Both the position numbers and the translations under genes were made by a program. The notes under the pieces are model-generated. The model searched no databases and was not told where the DNA came from. It worked only from the letters and a program-made list of their open reading frames with translations. Below, one piece after another: positions 7,698 through 16,798 of a DNA stretch of 64,000 nucleotides (its first letter is position 1; each line of letters opens with the position of its first letter). The stretch is from Bacillus_BA songklensis. GTDB taxonomy: Bacteria; Bacillota; Bacilli; Bacillales; Bacillaceae_H. Location of the stretch: the NCBI RefSeq assembly GCF_042649685.1, contig NZ_JBHRZT010000072.1:771062-835061 (forward strand), in the 5' to 3' direction.

Positions 7698-8345
7698 ATG
7701 GAATTGGAAAGTATTTACGGATACATACGTGTAAGTACGAAAGAACAGAATGAACAGCGACAATTACAAAAAATGCTAGAGAAAGGTGTGGAGGCTCGAC
7801 GCATCTTTGTCGATAAAGCAAGTGGAAAAAATTTTGATCGTCCTCAATACCAATTGCTGCGGAAGATACTTGGAGAAGGTGACCTAGTGTACATAGATGC
7901 TCTGGATCGGATGGGCCGTAATTATGACGAAGTCATTGCAGAATGGAAACATATTACACGAGAGCTAAAGGCCGATATCATTGTTCTGGAAAACGAGTCC
8001 CTCTTCGACAGCCGTAAGTTCAGGGACATGGGAGATATGGGCCGTCTAATGGAAGATCAGTTTTTATCCTTACTTTCTTACGTTGCAGATCAGGAGCGTA
8101 AGAAAATTCGTCAACGCCAAGCAGAAGGAATTGCCGTGGCGAAATCCCAGGGAAAGCATCTAGGGCGGCCGCAGGTAAACTTATCAACTCTCAGTAAGAA
8201 GCAGCTTTATATAATAGAAGAAACTTATCCAAAATGGAAAAATGGAGAAGTGACTGGAGTCATATTCATGGAAATGTTAGAGTTGAAGAAAAATACGTTT
8301 TACAAAATTATGAGGGAATACGAAGAAAAAGTAGCATCTATCTGA
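7698..8345 (+). CDS. Serine site-specific recombinase / resolvase
   Basis: A small serine recombinase of the resolvase/invertase type, 215 residues. The N-terminal catalytic domain reads YGYIRVSTKEQNEQRQ, with Ser13 as nucleophile in the RVST motif. The conserved DRMGRNYDE and ADQERKKIRQRQAEGIAVAK (arm/E-helix) follow, then GKHLGRPQ and a C-terminal helix-turn-helix. The ATG at 7698 is only 2 bases after aggag. The TTG at 7704 has ideal spacing and may be the true start. The res-like dyads directly upstream are its likely target. It is intact, with no transposase nearby, so it may be a plasmid- or transposon-derived resolvase. Confidence 0.93.
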   Translation: MELESIYGYIRVSTKEQNEQRQLQKMLEKGVEARRIFVDKASGKNFDRPQYQLLRKILGEGDLVYIDALDRMGRNYDEVIAEWKHITRELKADIIVLENESLFDSRKFRDMGDMGRLMEDQFLSLLSYVADQERKKIRQRQAEGIAVAKSQGKHLGRPQVNLSTLSKKQLYIIEETYPKWKNGEVTGVIFMEMLELKKNTFYKIMREYEEKVASI

Positions 8346-8368
8346 TAAAAGATGCTACTTTGCCTTTT
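8330..8368 (+). terminator. Resolvase terminator overlapping the stop codon
   Basis: The 10-bp stem agtagcatct / agatgctact (8330-8339, 8350-8359) encloses the TGA and is followed by ttgcctttt. Confidence 0.65.
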
Positions 8369-8381
8369 GTAACTCTTAAAT

Positions 8382-8440
8382 AAAGTTTGATCGTTTTCTA
8401 CCTGTGTTGCTCAATAATAGCGCCCTTTTATTGAATATCA
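8382..8440. repeat. Dispersed intergenic repeat, copy B
   Basis: aaagtttgatcgttttctac ctgtgttgctcaataatagcgccc matches 52637-52684 (copy E: aaagtttaatcattttctac ctatgttgttccacaatcgcgccc) at most positions. The rest of 8346-8773 shows no gene. Confidence 0.65.
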
Positions 8441-8773
8441 TTGCTATCATCTTATGAAAGAAAAGCCCTCTTTCGTGTAAGTACATCTTTTCACATTTAA
8501 TCTAAATCAAACTCAAACTTAAAACCTGCAAGTTTAGCTTATCAAATACGTTTCATGAAGTCCTTTTTCGGTGGGCACATGAAACTGGACATATTTTAAA
8601 GAATCCAGTTGCAACAATATATTATGTCTTCTAGTTTGAATGCCCCCTTTTTAACTTTAGTAATGAAAATAAGCCAAAACTATGCAACTCTGTATAAAAA
8701 GCCGCATAATATCGGCTCTAAGGGTTTTATACGTTATAGAAGATTAGCTTTTCGTGACATTAACAGAGCTTTT

Positions 8774-10021
8774 CTAATTAAAAATTATAGGAAAAGTAAA
8801 TGTAACGAAAGCTGCCCAAAGTCCGTAGACCGGCAAATACTTAGTAATGGCATCTTGGATAGTTGAAGGTCCGGATTTGTTTTGTAGAAAACGCATATAG
8901 GAGAGCATAATCCAAATTAGATTTGCCCAGATAAGTATGTTTACTCCTAAAACAGCAAGTCTATTAGGCGTAATCCCATAAGAAGAAAGTCTGAACACGA
9001 TGGCTGACAAAGCCACACTGTCAATGATAAGCGCAAGAACAATTAAGGCAAAATTTATATAATCTGAAATGTTCTTTTTCTCGACTGAGTCGCTCTCGAT
9101 AATGGAAAATATGGTAACGGCCAATACACCAAGGAGTATTCCGTTGAAGGCTATCAGGAAATTGCGGTCCAAGAATGGATTTTTTCCGACCCATATAACC
9201 GTTATAAGATAGACCAACAATGTAACCAGGACAAGAGGACTAAAAATTTTAGCTATATATGGTGTAATATTCTTAGCAAGTTTAAGATTCATTGATACCA
9301 GGTATGCAGCCACAATAGCGAGAGCGGCAGCACCAAATAAAACGACATTACTAAAATAGAAGTCTTCTATATCCAAGCCAACAAAGCTAAATAACTGCAT
9401 GGTTAATGCTGCTAGCACCATTCCGCTAACTGCCATGCTGGCGTAGAGAATACAATATTCCAAATTAAATTTAATATAGGCTAATCTTGTACTGCCTTTT
9501 GAATATTCATTTCCTGTAAATGCAAGCCCTACCAATCCCCATAAGAATATGGGAAGGTGCAAATAAGCAAGGATAATACTGTCTTTATAATTTAATGGCA
9601 GCATATTAAGATAAAACCCGGAAATTAGGAACAACGCTGCAAGGGAATAAATAACATTTTTTTTCGGAGTATTATTGTAAACAAAATAGGCAGCAATAAA
9701 GGGAATTATACCAAAAGCCAGGTTAATTGGAGCAATTGCTTCCAGTTCGACAAAATGGAAAATGATTCTGGTGCTTATCCCGGCCAGAATGGCTAAAATG
9801 CCCATGAATAAGAAACCTTTTTGAAGCAAGGAAGATTTTTCTGTATTTGCCGTCTCCTTGAAATGCAATCTTTCATACCAAACGCCAAGAACCTGAGAAT
9901 CAGGATTTTGTTCCCATGCGTGTGGGAATGACTCTTTAAAAGCTTTCGGGTCTTTTCTATACATTCTCTCCAGCTCATGAGGGTTAGCAATATTTTCAAT
10001 AATCAAATTGTTAATGTCCAT
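8774..10021 (-). CDS. DUF4153-like polytopic membrane protein
   Basis: 415 residues from the ATG at 10021, chosen because ggggaggtataact precedes it; the frame extends 15 codons upstream without an RBS. A cytoplasmic N-terminus (residues 1-70, NPHELERMYRKDPKAFKESF, YERLHF) is followed by about 10-11 hydrophobic helices. The overall plan resembles DUF4153/DUF2157 membrane proteins of unknown function. It is the last gene of a three-gene minus-strand operon with the yozG-like regulator 48 bp upstream and the yoaS-like gene. Function unknown. Confidence 0.7.
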   Translation of the reverse strand: MDINNLIIENIANPHELERMYRKDPKAFKESFPHAWEQNPDSQVLGVWYERLHFKETANTEKSSLLQKGFLFMGILAILAGISTRIIFHFVELEAIAPINLAFGIIPFIAAYFVYNNTPKKNVIYSLAALFLISGFYLNMLPLNYKDSIILAYLHLPIFLWGLVGLAFTGNEYSKGSTRLAYIKFNLEYCILYASMAVSGMVLAALTMQLFSFVGLDIEDFYFSNVVLFGAAALAIVAAYLVSMNLKLAKNITPYIAKIFSPLVLVTLLVYLITVIWVGKNPFLDRNFLIAFNGILLGVLAVTIFSIIESDSVEKKNISDYINFALIVLALIIDSVALSAIVFRLSSYGITPNRLAVLGVNILIWANLIWIMLSYMRFLQNKSGPSTIQDAITKYLPVYGLWAAFVTFTFPIIFN

Positions 10022-10069
10022 AGTTATACCTCCCCTAATAATTGTTATATTAAGTTTCCTCCACAATGT

Positions 10070-10285
10070 TTAACTGTCTTCGTCACTTTTGTATTCTAAA
10101 ATATCTCCAGGCTGACATTCTAAAGCCTTACAAATTGCTTCTAAAGTAGATAATCGAATCGCTTTTGCCTTTCCATTTTTCAATATAGAAAGGTTTGCCA
10201 TTGTTATTCCAACTTTCTCCGAAAGTTCTGTTACGCTCATTTTCCTTTTTGCTAACATCACATCAATATTGATTATAATTGCCAT
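10070..10285 (-). CDS. yozG: YozG-like Cro/C1-type transcriptional regulator
   Basis: 71 residues, a minimal HTH_XRE/HTH_26 domain: MLAKRKMSVTELSEKVGITM ANLSILKNGKAKAIRLSTLE, ending in QPGDILEY. This is the YozG-type small regulator that sits beside the DUF2975 gene yoaS in B. subtilis. Here it is 11 bp downstream of yoaS and just upstream of the DUF4153 gene, so the three probably form one autoregulated operon. The effector is unknown. Confidence 0.85.
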   Translation of the reverse strand: MAIIINIDVMLAKRKMSVTELSEKVGITMANLSILKNGKAKAIRLSTLEAICKALECQPGDILEYKSDEDS

Positions 10286-10296
10286 CGTTATTCACC

Positions 10297-10779
10297 TCAG
10301 ACCGTTAAATCATTTTCTGATTTGATATCAATTGCTTCTTGTAAAAGTTTTTGGAGAACAGCCGCAAAGACTGCGATAACCATCGAAGCAAAAGGAACAA
10401 CCAATCCGACAAAGATAACTCCTGGTGCGTCGTCTACTTCCGCAAAGATATAGAAGAGCGGCCAAACTAGCACATGCAAAATACTGATTGTGATGGCACA
10501 GTATTTAATTTTCTTTAAAGCTTTTACAGATAAATCGGAGAAAGCTTTATTTTTGTCAATATAGCGTAAGAGTTTGAAAGCCTGATACAAAGCAAAGTAA
10601 AAAGGTATCGCCGATGCATCAAAAGCCATGAAAACGAGATATTTTATAAAAGCAAACTCTGGAAGCAATTTTGCTGCAAAATTCGCCATCTCAGGCACCA
10701 AAAAGGTGCACAGAGCAAGAACTGGGATTCCTAAAAGAATAACAGCTATTTTTAAAAACAACGTTGTTACTTTTTCCAT
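10297..10779 (-). CDS. yoaS: YoaS-like DUF2975 membrane protein
   Basis: 160 residues from the ATG at 10779, 8 bases after gaggtg; the GTG at 10788 lies inside the RBS. Four hydrophobic helices with the DUF2975 pattern (PFYFALYQAFKLLRYIDKNK AFSDLSVKALKKIKYCAI). These proteins are found next to YozG-type regulators, as here, and are thought to be membrane components of small stress or signalling cassettes. The role is unproven. Confidence 0.8.
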   Translation of the reverse strand: MEKVTTLFLKIAVILLGIPVLALCTFLVPEMANFAAKLLPEFAFIKYLVFMAFDASAIPFYFALYQAFKLLRYIDKNKAFSDLSVKALKKIKYCAITISILHVLVWPLFYIFAEVDDAPGVIFVGLVVPFASMVIAVFAAVLQKLLQEAIDIKSENDLTV

Positions 10780-10843
10780 AAAAAGCACCTCACCTATTTA
10801 TTCTGATTTTGATTTTAATATAGATTTTATCGATTTACAATAA

Positions 10844-11410
10844 AATTTTATTAATTTAGATGATTTTTTTATTGTATATTTTTACTTTAAGCAAAAATAA
10901 AAAGCATTCCTCATTCAAAGAAGTGCTCTATAACTTTAAACCATTAAATTTATAACTTGTACAGCTAACCCGTTACTTTTAAGTACATTTCTTTACAAGC
11001 TCATACTGATTAATTAGGATAAATATTCAATTTTGTTCAGAAGCCTTATTCCATTAAATGGCCCGTTTGTTGAATAACGAATAAGACATGATCTATCTCC
11101 TTAAACTTTTTGTACACGGATTATTACCGACATACATTGTTCAGAAAGTCACCTATTTATCTCTGAATATTTTTTCCATTTGTTCTTGAATTGAAACATG
11201 TTCTATTTGTTCAAAAACCTCAATCACTTATACTGCTTTTTTCACATTATATCCTTTACTAAGACACCCACATAATAACGAATGAAACATATGTAAAATC
11301 GAGAACATCTGTCACAGCTTTCTCATTTCTCCCTTTCGAATATTCTGAAGCGGATTTATTTTTAAATATCTTGGGTACAACAAGAGCAATCTAGAATTAT
11401 GAAAATCAAA
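10844..11410. other. Non-coding stretch with repeat copy C
   Basis: About 570 bases without a supported gene. 10968-11012 (acccgttacttttaagtaca tttctttacaagctcatact) matches 52678-52715. 11041-11080 carries another degenerate GGCCCGTTTGTTGAATAA unit. A start-proximal RBS for the antiporter lies at 11415-11420. Confidence 0.55.
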
Positions 11411-11427
11411 TAAAAGGAGAGATATAA

Positions 11428-12675
11428 ATGGAAGCCACCGTTATGAGTATTGTTCAACGTGAACTATATATGATTACCATGGTCTTTCTTTTTGGACTAA
11501 TGGCTATGAAATTAGCCGAACGAATTAAAATTCCTGATGTAGCCCTGTTTATGATTATAGGGATCATACTCGGACCATCCGCCTTCAATCTGATTACAGT
11601 GCCTAATGATTCAGTATTCTATCAATTCATTATTGTCTTAGGATCCATTTTAATTTTGTTTGAGGGAGGGACAGCCATTCGCTTTGCTGTACTCAAAAAA
11701 GTATGGATAACCATTTCCCTTTTATCCATACTGGGAGTTGTCGTTACAGCCGTGATTGTAGCGGTTACCGCTTTCTATTTATTAGATATGCCTATTATGT
11801 ATGCCCTTCTGCTCGCTTCCGTTATTGCCTCTACAGATCCGGCAACTTTAATGCCGGTTTTTAAACAGGTCACTATTCAGGAAAAGGTAAGACGAACTGT
11901 AGAAAGTGAATCGGCCTTTAATGATGCGACAGGTTCCATCTTAACGTTTACCTTACTCGGCGTCATTCTAGGGCAAACTGAATTATCTGTTTCTTCCACC
12001 CTATGGAGTTTCTTTCGTGAAGCTGGAGGTGGAATTTTAGCTGGATTGGTGATTGGTTTTGTAGGAGTTCTTTTGACTTCAGAACACAAATGGGGCCTTT
12101 TAAGAAAATACGGTACAGTCGTCAGCCTGGTCGTGGCGATTAGCTCTTATTTGGCCGCTGGGTTTATCCATGCCAGCGGATTTATGGCTACCTTCACAGC
12201 TGGTCTTATCTCTGGAAACCCTCAGCTGTTTCGTTTTAAGGTTTCAGAAGAAACCAATTCAACTGTATTTGCATTTTCCGAAACTCTAACCTTAATTATG
12301 AGAACGCTTATTTTTATGTTACTGGGCACCCAGGTGGATTTCGGTATACTAAGTCAGTTTTGGATACAAGGAATTCTAATCGTCATTGTCTTCATGTTTG
12401 TGGCACGACCTCTCGCCGTTCTTCTATGTACCTTACCTGACCGGAAGGCAAAATGGAAATGGAATGAAATTGTGTTTATGTTCTGGGTTCGTGAAACAGG
12501 TGTCATCCCCGCAGCTCTGTCCGGGATGATCGTGGCAGCAGGAGTTGATTATGCGAACGAAATTACTTCTGTCACGTTTATTGCCATCTTAGTGACTATC
12601 CTGATTCAAGCCAGTACGACAGGTTATGTAGCCAAAAAATTAGGAATTACTTTAAAACCTGTATCAAATATTTAA
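11428..12675 (+). CDS. CPA1-type cation:proton antiporter (NhaP-like)
   Basis: 415 residues with about 12 membrane segments. RBS ggagag lies 8 bases before the ATG. Hallmarks of monovalent cation/H+ antiporters are present: ASTDPATLMPVF in the middle helix and ESAFNDATGSILTF with the Asn-Asp pair that carries the transported ions, and FWVRETGVIPAALSGM near the end. It exchanges Na+ or K+ for protons at the cytoplasmic membrane; selectivity cannot be read. Its position beside the kdp K+ uptake block and a CBS-domain protein suggests a role in K+ or pH homeostasis. Confidence 0.9.
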   Translation: MEATVMSIVQRELYMITMVFLFGLMAMKLAERIKIPDVALFMIIGIILGPSAFNLITVPNDSVFYQFIIVLGSILILFEGGTAIRFAVLKKVWITISLLSILGVVVTAVIVAVTAFYLLDMPIMYALLLASVIASTDPATLMPVFKQVTIQEKVRRTVESESAFNDATGSILTFTLLGVILGQTELSVSSTLWSFFREAGGGILAGLVIGFVGVLLTSEHKWGLLRKYGTVVSLVVAISSYLAAGFIHASGFMATFTAGLISGNPQLFRFKVSEETNSTVFAFSETLTLIMRTLIFMLLGTQVDFGILSQFWIQGILIVIVFMFVARPLAVLLCTLPDRKAKWKWNEIVFMFWVRETGVIPAALSGMIVAAGVDYANEITSVTFIAILVTILIQASTTGYVAKKLGITLKPVSNI

Positions 12676-12804
12676 AACGGATGTTAGCATTGTCATTTTC
12701 ACCGTCTCAGAAAAATTTAGGAATTCGTTAATACCAAGGACTAAAATCATCATATTAAACAATTATTATTTATTTTAATTGTCATTGAAACAATGTATAT
12801 AGTC

Positions 12805-12846
12805 AAAAAAGGGCAGGCTCACTAGTCGGTGAAGTCTGCCCGAAAT
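12805..12846. terminator. Hairpin after the antiporter gene
   Basis: gggcag (12811-12816) pairs with ctgccc (12836-12841), with further pairing inside. It is flanked by caaaaaa on the left and gaaatcaaaaaa on the right, so it is probably a terminator shared by the convergent antiporter and CBS genes. The rest of 12676-12996 shows nothing else. Confidence 0.5.
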
Positions 12847-12996
12847 CAAAAAATTCAACTATAATCTGTTTGGATTAGCTCATTAATTACTTAACAATCG
12901 CTTTATACTTCTGGTGAATGTTCTTCCACCTGAAATCCTCTTTCTATACTCCTTAGTCATTTAGAGGACTCCTCTCTGTAAACTTTGTAGATAGAC

Positions 12997-13437
12997 TCAT
13001 GCAGAGCGTTGTTTGAGTAATAACCCTTTCGCACAGTACTCAATAATTTCTCTTCTTCTCACAATTCCTATAAAAATTCCATTGTCATCTATAACAGGTA
13101 CAAAGTTTTGCTCTATTGCTCTCGAGAAAAGATTTTCTATTTCCGCATCAATTTTTACAGGTTCATTGAAACGGTGCAAACGAACTTCATATAAACGCAA
13201 TTTATGAGTATTACTGAAATCTAAAGAAGGGGTATTTTTTAATTTCCACAGTAAATCTCCCTCTGTTAGCGTGCCTGCATATCTCCCCTTTTCATCTACT
13301 AAAGGAACCGCTGAATATCGGTGATATTCCATCTTCTCTAAAGCTTGACGCATCGTTGAATTGATTTTTATATAAACAAGGTCACTTTTGGGGATAAGAA
13401 AAAATGCCACATTCATATTATGAACTACCTCTTTCAT
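12997..13437 (-). CDS. CBS-domain pair protein, possible nucleotide sensor
   Basis: 146 residues, two CBS motifs: residues ~15-75 (MRQALEKMEYHRYSAVPLVD, AGTLTEGDLLWKL) and ~88-140 (NLFSRAIEQNFVPVIDDNGIFIGIVRRREI). Layout resembles stand-alone CBS proteins such as B. subtilis DarB (YkuL), which binds c-di-AMP, although sequence similarity is only modest by eye. It lies between the antiporter and the kdp operon, itself preceded by a c-di-AMP riboswitch, so adenine-nucleotide sensing in K+ control is plausible but unproven. Minus strand, 217 bp after the kdpD-like gene. Confidence 0.8.
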   Translation of the reverse strand: MKEVVHNMNVAFFLIPKSDLVYIKINSTMRQALEKMEYHRYSAVPLVDEKGRYAGTLTEGDLLWKLKNTPSLDFSNTHKLRLYEVRLHRFNEPVKIDAEIENLFSRAIEQNFVPVIDDNGIFIGIVRRREIIEYCAKGLLLKQRSA

Positions 13438-13654
13438 ATATAAGTTTCAGCTCCACAGTTCTTTGTGGGCCTTTGTTGTTCTGTCTGTGTTAGAAACTAT
13501 TTCTCCCTCTCTAACGACTAATGGGTAATAGAAGCATTACCTCAAACCACGCTAAGTAGGAGATGACTGCCCATAAGATCTTGATCGGTTCAACTAACAC
13601 TTGATACGGGTGGAGAATTCCCCACAGAGTGAAGCTTCATTTTATAAAGAACAT
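13438..13654. other. Intergenic segment between the kdpD-like and CBS genes
   Basis: 217 bases, less AT-rich than other gaps (gtggagaattccccacagag, ggttcaactaacacttgat). gtggagaattccccac is a near-palindrome. No frame has a recognisable product. I cannot assign a known leader RNA. Confidence 0.3.
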
Positions 13655-16006
13655 TTAGGAGCAGTCCGTTTTTTCTGACCTATGATCAGAGACTACTAAT
13701 CCATCAAGATGGCGAGTCTCCCTTAATAACTTCTGAACAACTGACCCTTTCCATATCTCTTCCCTTCGTGTACGTGCAGATTGTCCAATAATGACTTGAG
13801 TCGCCTGTTTGTTGTTTAGCTGCTCCACAATCTTTTTTACAACTTTTCGGCGGTCTGTAGTTTCATACGTTTCAAAATTACCGCCCAAACTTTCGGTTAG
13901 TGACTTTGCCTTTAACAAGTTCTTTTCTTTCTCTTCCGTTAATGGATGATGGTCCTTTACATAAACGACATGCCAAATAGCTTTTAAACGATAGGCGATT
14001 CGAAATCCCCGTCGAATAAGCCGTTCACTATTTGGACCGAGATTGATACAAACGAAAATCACTTCCTGTTTTCTCCAGGGACCTCTTAATGCCTGCTTTC
14101 TCTCCCAGGATTCCAGTCTCTCATCAACATCATCTGCCACTTCACGCAAAGCCAACTCACGCAATGCAATTAAATTTCCGATTTTAAAGAAGTGGTTTAG
14201 TGCTTGCTCCACTTTTTCCTGAGCATAAATATTTCCTTCTCTCATCCTTTGCCTCAGCGATTTAGGAGAAATATCAATCAGTTCGATTTCATTGGCCATT
14301 CTCAGTACCCTGTCCGGGACAGTTTCCCTTACACGAACACCGGTAATTTGTTCGACACTGTCATTTAGACTCTCAAGGTGTTGAATATTCATGGTAGAAA
14401 TCACAGATATACCTGCCTTTAAAATTTCTTCTACATCTTGATATCTTTTGAGGTGTTTACTTCCCGGGACATTGGTATGCGCTAATTCGTCAATCAAGAC
14501 CACTTCAGGATTTCTCTTTATAATAGACTTTGTGTCCATTTCTTCCAATACAACATTTTTATAATGAATTTTTTCTCTTGGAATGATTTCTAATTCCCCA
14601 ATTTGCTCGATCGTTTCTTTACGTCCGTGTGTCTCTAACAGACCAATGACTATGTCGATGCCTTTCTTTTTTAGCTCGTTGGCTTCCCGAAGCATCGTAT
14701 AGGTTTTGCCCACTCCAGGGGCAGCTCCAACATAAACCTTTAGTGTCCCCCGCTTTATTTTATGGATTTCTTCTTCTACTTCCGTTGGAGAAAGCCTTCG
14801 ATAAGGATTGGATTTCTCTGCCTTCTCCTGCTTGGCCGGGAGAACCCTCTCTCCCTCCACCTCAGCTCGATCAGCTACGATAAAAATATCAACATTCCTT
14901 GTCTTCCTTAATATCTTGTTAATGATGGAACCATACCAAATCTCTTCCCATCTGCTTCTCTTTGATTGTCCCATAACAATTCTCGTGACATTGTTTTTCA
15001 TGGCATACGCCACAATTTCTTCTGCTACATCCTCTTGTAGAATTGGCAGCTCCTCAAAACGACCATCCAGCTTATCCACCAACTTTTTGATAGAGCGTTT
15101 AAAAGTGGCTTCCTCATTTGAAAAAGGTTGATTAGGGGAACGAAAACAAACTACATACAAATCACCGCCCAATCGCTTGGCAATCTGGTGCCCTCGCCTA
15201 ATAAGAATAGAGCCATTCCAATGGTATTGAGCCGAGACGAGAATTCTCTCAGCAGCGCCCGAAGCACCCACTAAACCGTGTTTTTCTCTATATTGGTCCA
15301 AATCCTCGTTTACTTCACCTGCTAAAAACCGCAAAGAAAGTTCTCTTAGCATGGCCAGGTTATCTCTTTGAAACAACTTTTCCCTCGCCTTGCTTCTATG
15401 ATCAGCCTCTTCAATACTTCCTTCCTGTAAGCGTTTCAAAATAGCTTCAGGTGTCACATCCAACAGCTTTACTTCATCAGCCATCGCTAACGTGTTATCA
15501 GGTACACAATGATCTACTTTCACTTTTACTCCTGTTAGCTTTTCCGTGACTTCTCTTGCACCGTCAAGTTCGTATATATTGACCGTTGTAATGACACTGA
15601 TCTGATGATTGATTAGTTCTATCACGTCTTCAAGGCGTGTATGATTTTTAGCATCCGGCCGATTTTGATGAGCTAAATGATCGACTAACACAACTTCTGG
15701 ATTCCTTGTAAGAATGGCCTCAAGATTTAAATCGTACTTAATCTCTCCATTGTTATACCATTGAATGGGCTGAAGAATTTCCAGCTCTCCGATTTGTTCC
15801 ACTACCTTCGGGCGATTGGAAGTCCCGATTACACCGACTGCTACATCTATTCCCTTTTTCTTTAAGATGTTTCCTTCAAGTAGCATGTGGTAGGTTTTAC
15901 CTGCCCCGCTTACAGCGCCAAGAATAATCTTTAACCTGCCCCGTTGAAGTTTGGATATAGACTGGAATAGCTCTTCAGAGGTCTTCCGTCGAAAGTGTTC
16001 ATCCAT
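13655..16006 (-). CDS. Tandem KdpD-USP sensor protein without histidine kinase
   Basis: 783 residues from the ATG at 16006, which has gagaggg 7 bases upstream; 44 further upstream codons lack an RBS and overlap a hairpin. Two copies of the KdpD sensor module are present. Copy 1 has the P-loop GAVSGAGKT (30-38) and VVLVDHLAHQN, then a USP-like domain (~250-380). Copy 2 has GAAPGVGKT (427-435) and VVLIDELAHTNVPGSKH, then another USP domain (~645-775, IGQSARTRREEIWKGS). KdpD normally has one module plus four membrane helices and a kinase; all of those are absent. In some Bacillus a kinase-less KdpD follows kdpABC, but tandem duplication is unusual. Copy 1 is the more diverged. It is probably a soluble regulator of Kdp. 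Confidence 0.88.
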   Translation of the reverse strand: MDEHFRRKTSEELFQSISKLQRGRLKIILGAVSGAGKTYHMLLEGNILKKKGIDVAVGVIGTSNRPKVVEQIGELEILQPIQWYNNGEIKYDLNLEAILTRNPEVVLVDHLAHQNRPDAKNHTRLEDVIELINHQISVITTVNIYELDGAREVTEKLTGVKVKVDHCVPDNTLAMADEVKLLDVTPEAILKRLQEGSIEEADHRSKAREKLFQRDNLAMLRELSLRFLAGEVNEDLDQYREKHGLVGASGAAERILVSAQYHWNGSILIRRGHQIAKRLGGDLYVVCFRSPNQPFSNEEATFKRSIKKLVDKLDGRFEELPILQEDVAEEIVAYAMKNNVTRIVMGQSKRSRWEEIWYGSIINKILRKTRNVDIFIVADRAEVEGERVLPAKQEKAEKSNPYRRLSPTEVEEEIHKIKRGTLKVYVGAAPGVGKTYTMLREANELKKKGIDIVIGLLETHGRKETIEQIGELEIIPREKIHYKNVVLEEMDTKSIIKRNPEVVLIDELAHTNVPGSKHLKRYQDVEEILKAGISVISTMNIQHLESLNDSVEQITGVRVRETVPDRVLRMANEIELIDISPKSLRQRMREGNIYAQEKVEQALNHFFKIGNLIALRELALREVADDVDERLESWERKQALRGPWRKQEVIFVCINLGPNSERLIRRGFRIAYRLKAIWHVVYVKDHHPLTEEKEKNLLKAKSLTESLGGNFETYETTDRRKVVKKIVEQLNNKQATQVIIGQSARTRREEIWKGSVVQKLLRETRHLDGLVVSDHRSEKTDCS

Positions 16007-16153
16007 GTTTTTTCCCTCTCTTTTTAAACGACATACCGAAAAAAGCAGCAAACTCAAAACCTGCTCATCTATTCTCTGAAAAATACTTTTCATAAAATGA
16101 ATCGTCACGAGAACCTTTGATTTTGCCGGTTTCTTCATGACGATTCATTTTAT

Positions 16154-16200
16154 GGGGTGTCCCAGAAACACATTGCTTTCCATGGTTTTGGGACACCCTC
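16154..16200 (-). terminator. Hairpin between kdpC and the kdpD-like gene
   Basis: Stem ggtgtccca / tgggacacc (about 16155-16163, 16187-16195) with a 23-nt loop, just after kdpC. There is no strong U-tract, so it may stabilise the kdpFABC mRNA or reduce, not stop, transcription into the regulator gene. A second symmetrical segment, cgtcacgag...catgacga, lies at 16100-16145. Confidence 0.5.
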
Positions 16201-16209
16201 CTCATTTCC

Positions 16210-16767
16210 TTATTTCAAACGATCTAATTCCATGTTTAGCTTTAAGACGTTTACTCTTGGCTCTCCAAAGATTCCCCACTGACGTCCTTCTGTATGTTCG
16301 TTAATTAACGTATATAAAACATCCTCATCTATTCCTCTCAGCTCTGCGATTCTAGGAACTTGAATTTTTGCTGCCATTGGAGAAATGTGAGGATCAAGGC
16401 CTGACCCAGAGTTTGTCAAAAGATCTGCCGGAATATCACTTTTCTTCACATCCGGATTTGCTTTTAAGAAAGTCTCGATATCTTTCTTCGTACGTTCAAT
16501 CATTTCTTTATTGGAAGGAGCGTAGTTTCCAGATCCGGAACCTGCTGCGTTATATTCTATAGAAGAAATACGACCGCTGAAGTATTTTGGATCCTCAAAT
16601 GTTTGTCCGATCAACTCGGAGCCGACTACTTTCCCATCTTCATTCGTAATAAGACTGCCTTCCGCTTTTGCGGGCATAATCAGTTTCGAAATTCCGGTCA
16701 TCCCCAAAGGGTAAACGACACCGCATATAAGCAATAAAACAAGGGCAATACGCATATTTTTCAACAT
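16210..16767 (-). CDS. kdpC: K+-transporting ATPase subunit KdpC
   Basis: 185 residues. One N-terminal membrane helix (MRIALVLLLICGVVYPLGMT) is followed by an extracytoplasmic domain with KdpC hallmarks: GSELIGQTFEDPKYFSGR, YNAAGSGSGNYAPSN, LLTNSGSGLDPHISP and NEHTEGRQWGIFGEPRVNVL. KdpC assists assembly and K+ binding of the KdpFABC pump. The start is 31 bp after the kdpB stop. Intact. Confidence 0.97.
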   Translation of the reverse strand: MLKNMRIALVLLLICGVVYPLGMTGISKLIMPAKAEGSLITNEDGKVVGSELIGQTFEDPKYFSGRISSIEYNAAGSGSGNYAPSNKEMIERTKKDIETFLKANPDVKKSDIPADLLTNSGSGLDPHISPMAAKIQVPRIAELRGIDEDVLYTLINEHTEGRQWGIFGEPRVNVLKLNMELDRLK

Positions 16768-16798
16768 ATTATTTCACCTTTTGTTTTTTATTTTTAAC

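Noticed and set aside
8609..8866. Plus-strand 85-codon frame overlapping the DUF4153 gene
   Set aside because: No recognisable motif, no RBS, and half of it is antisense to a well-supported gene.
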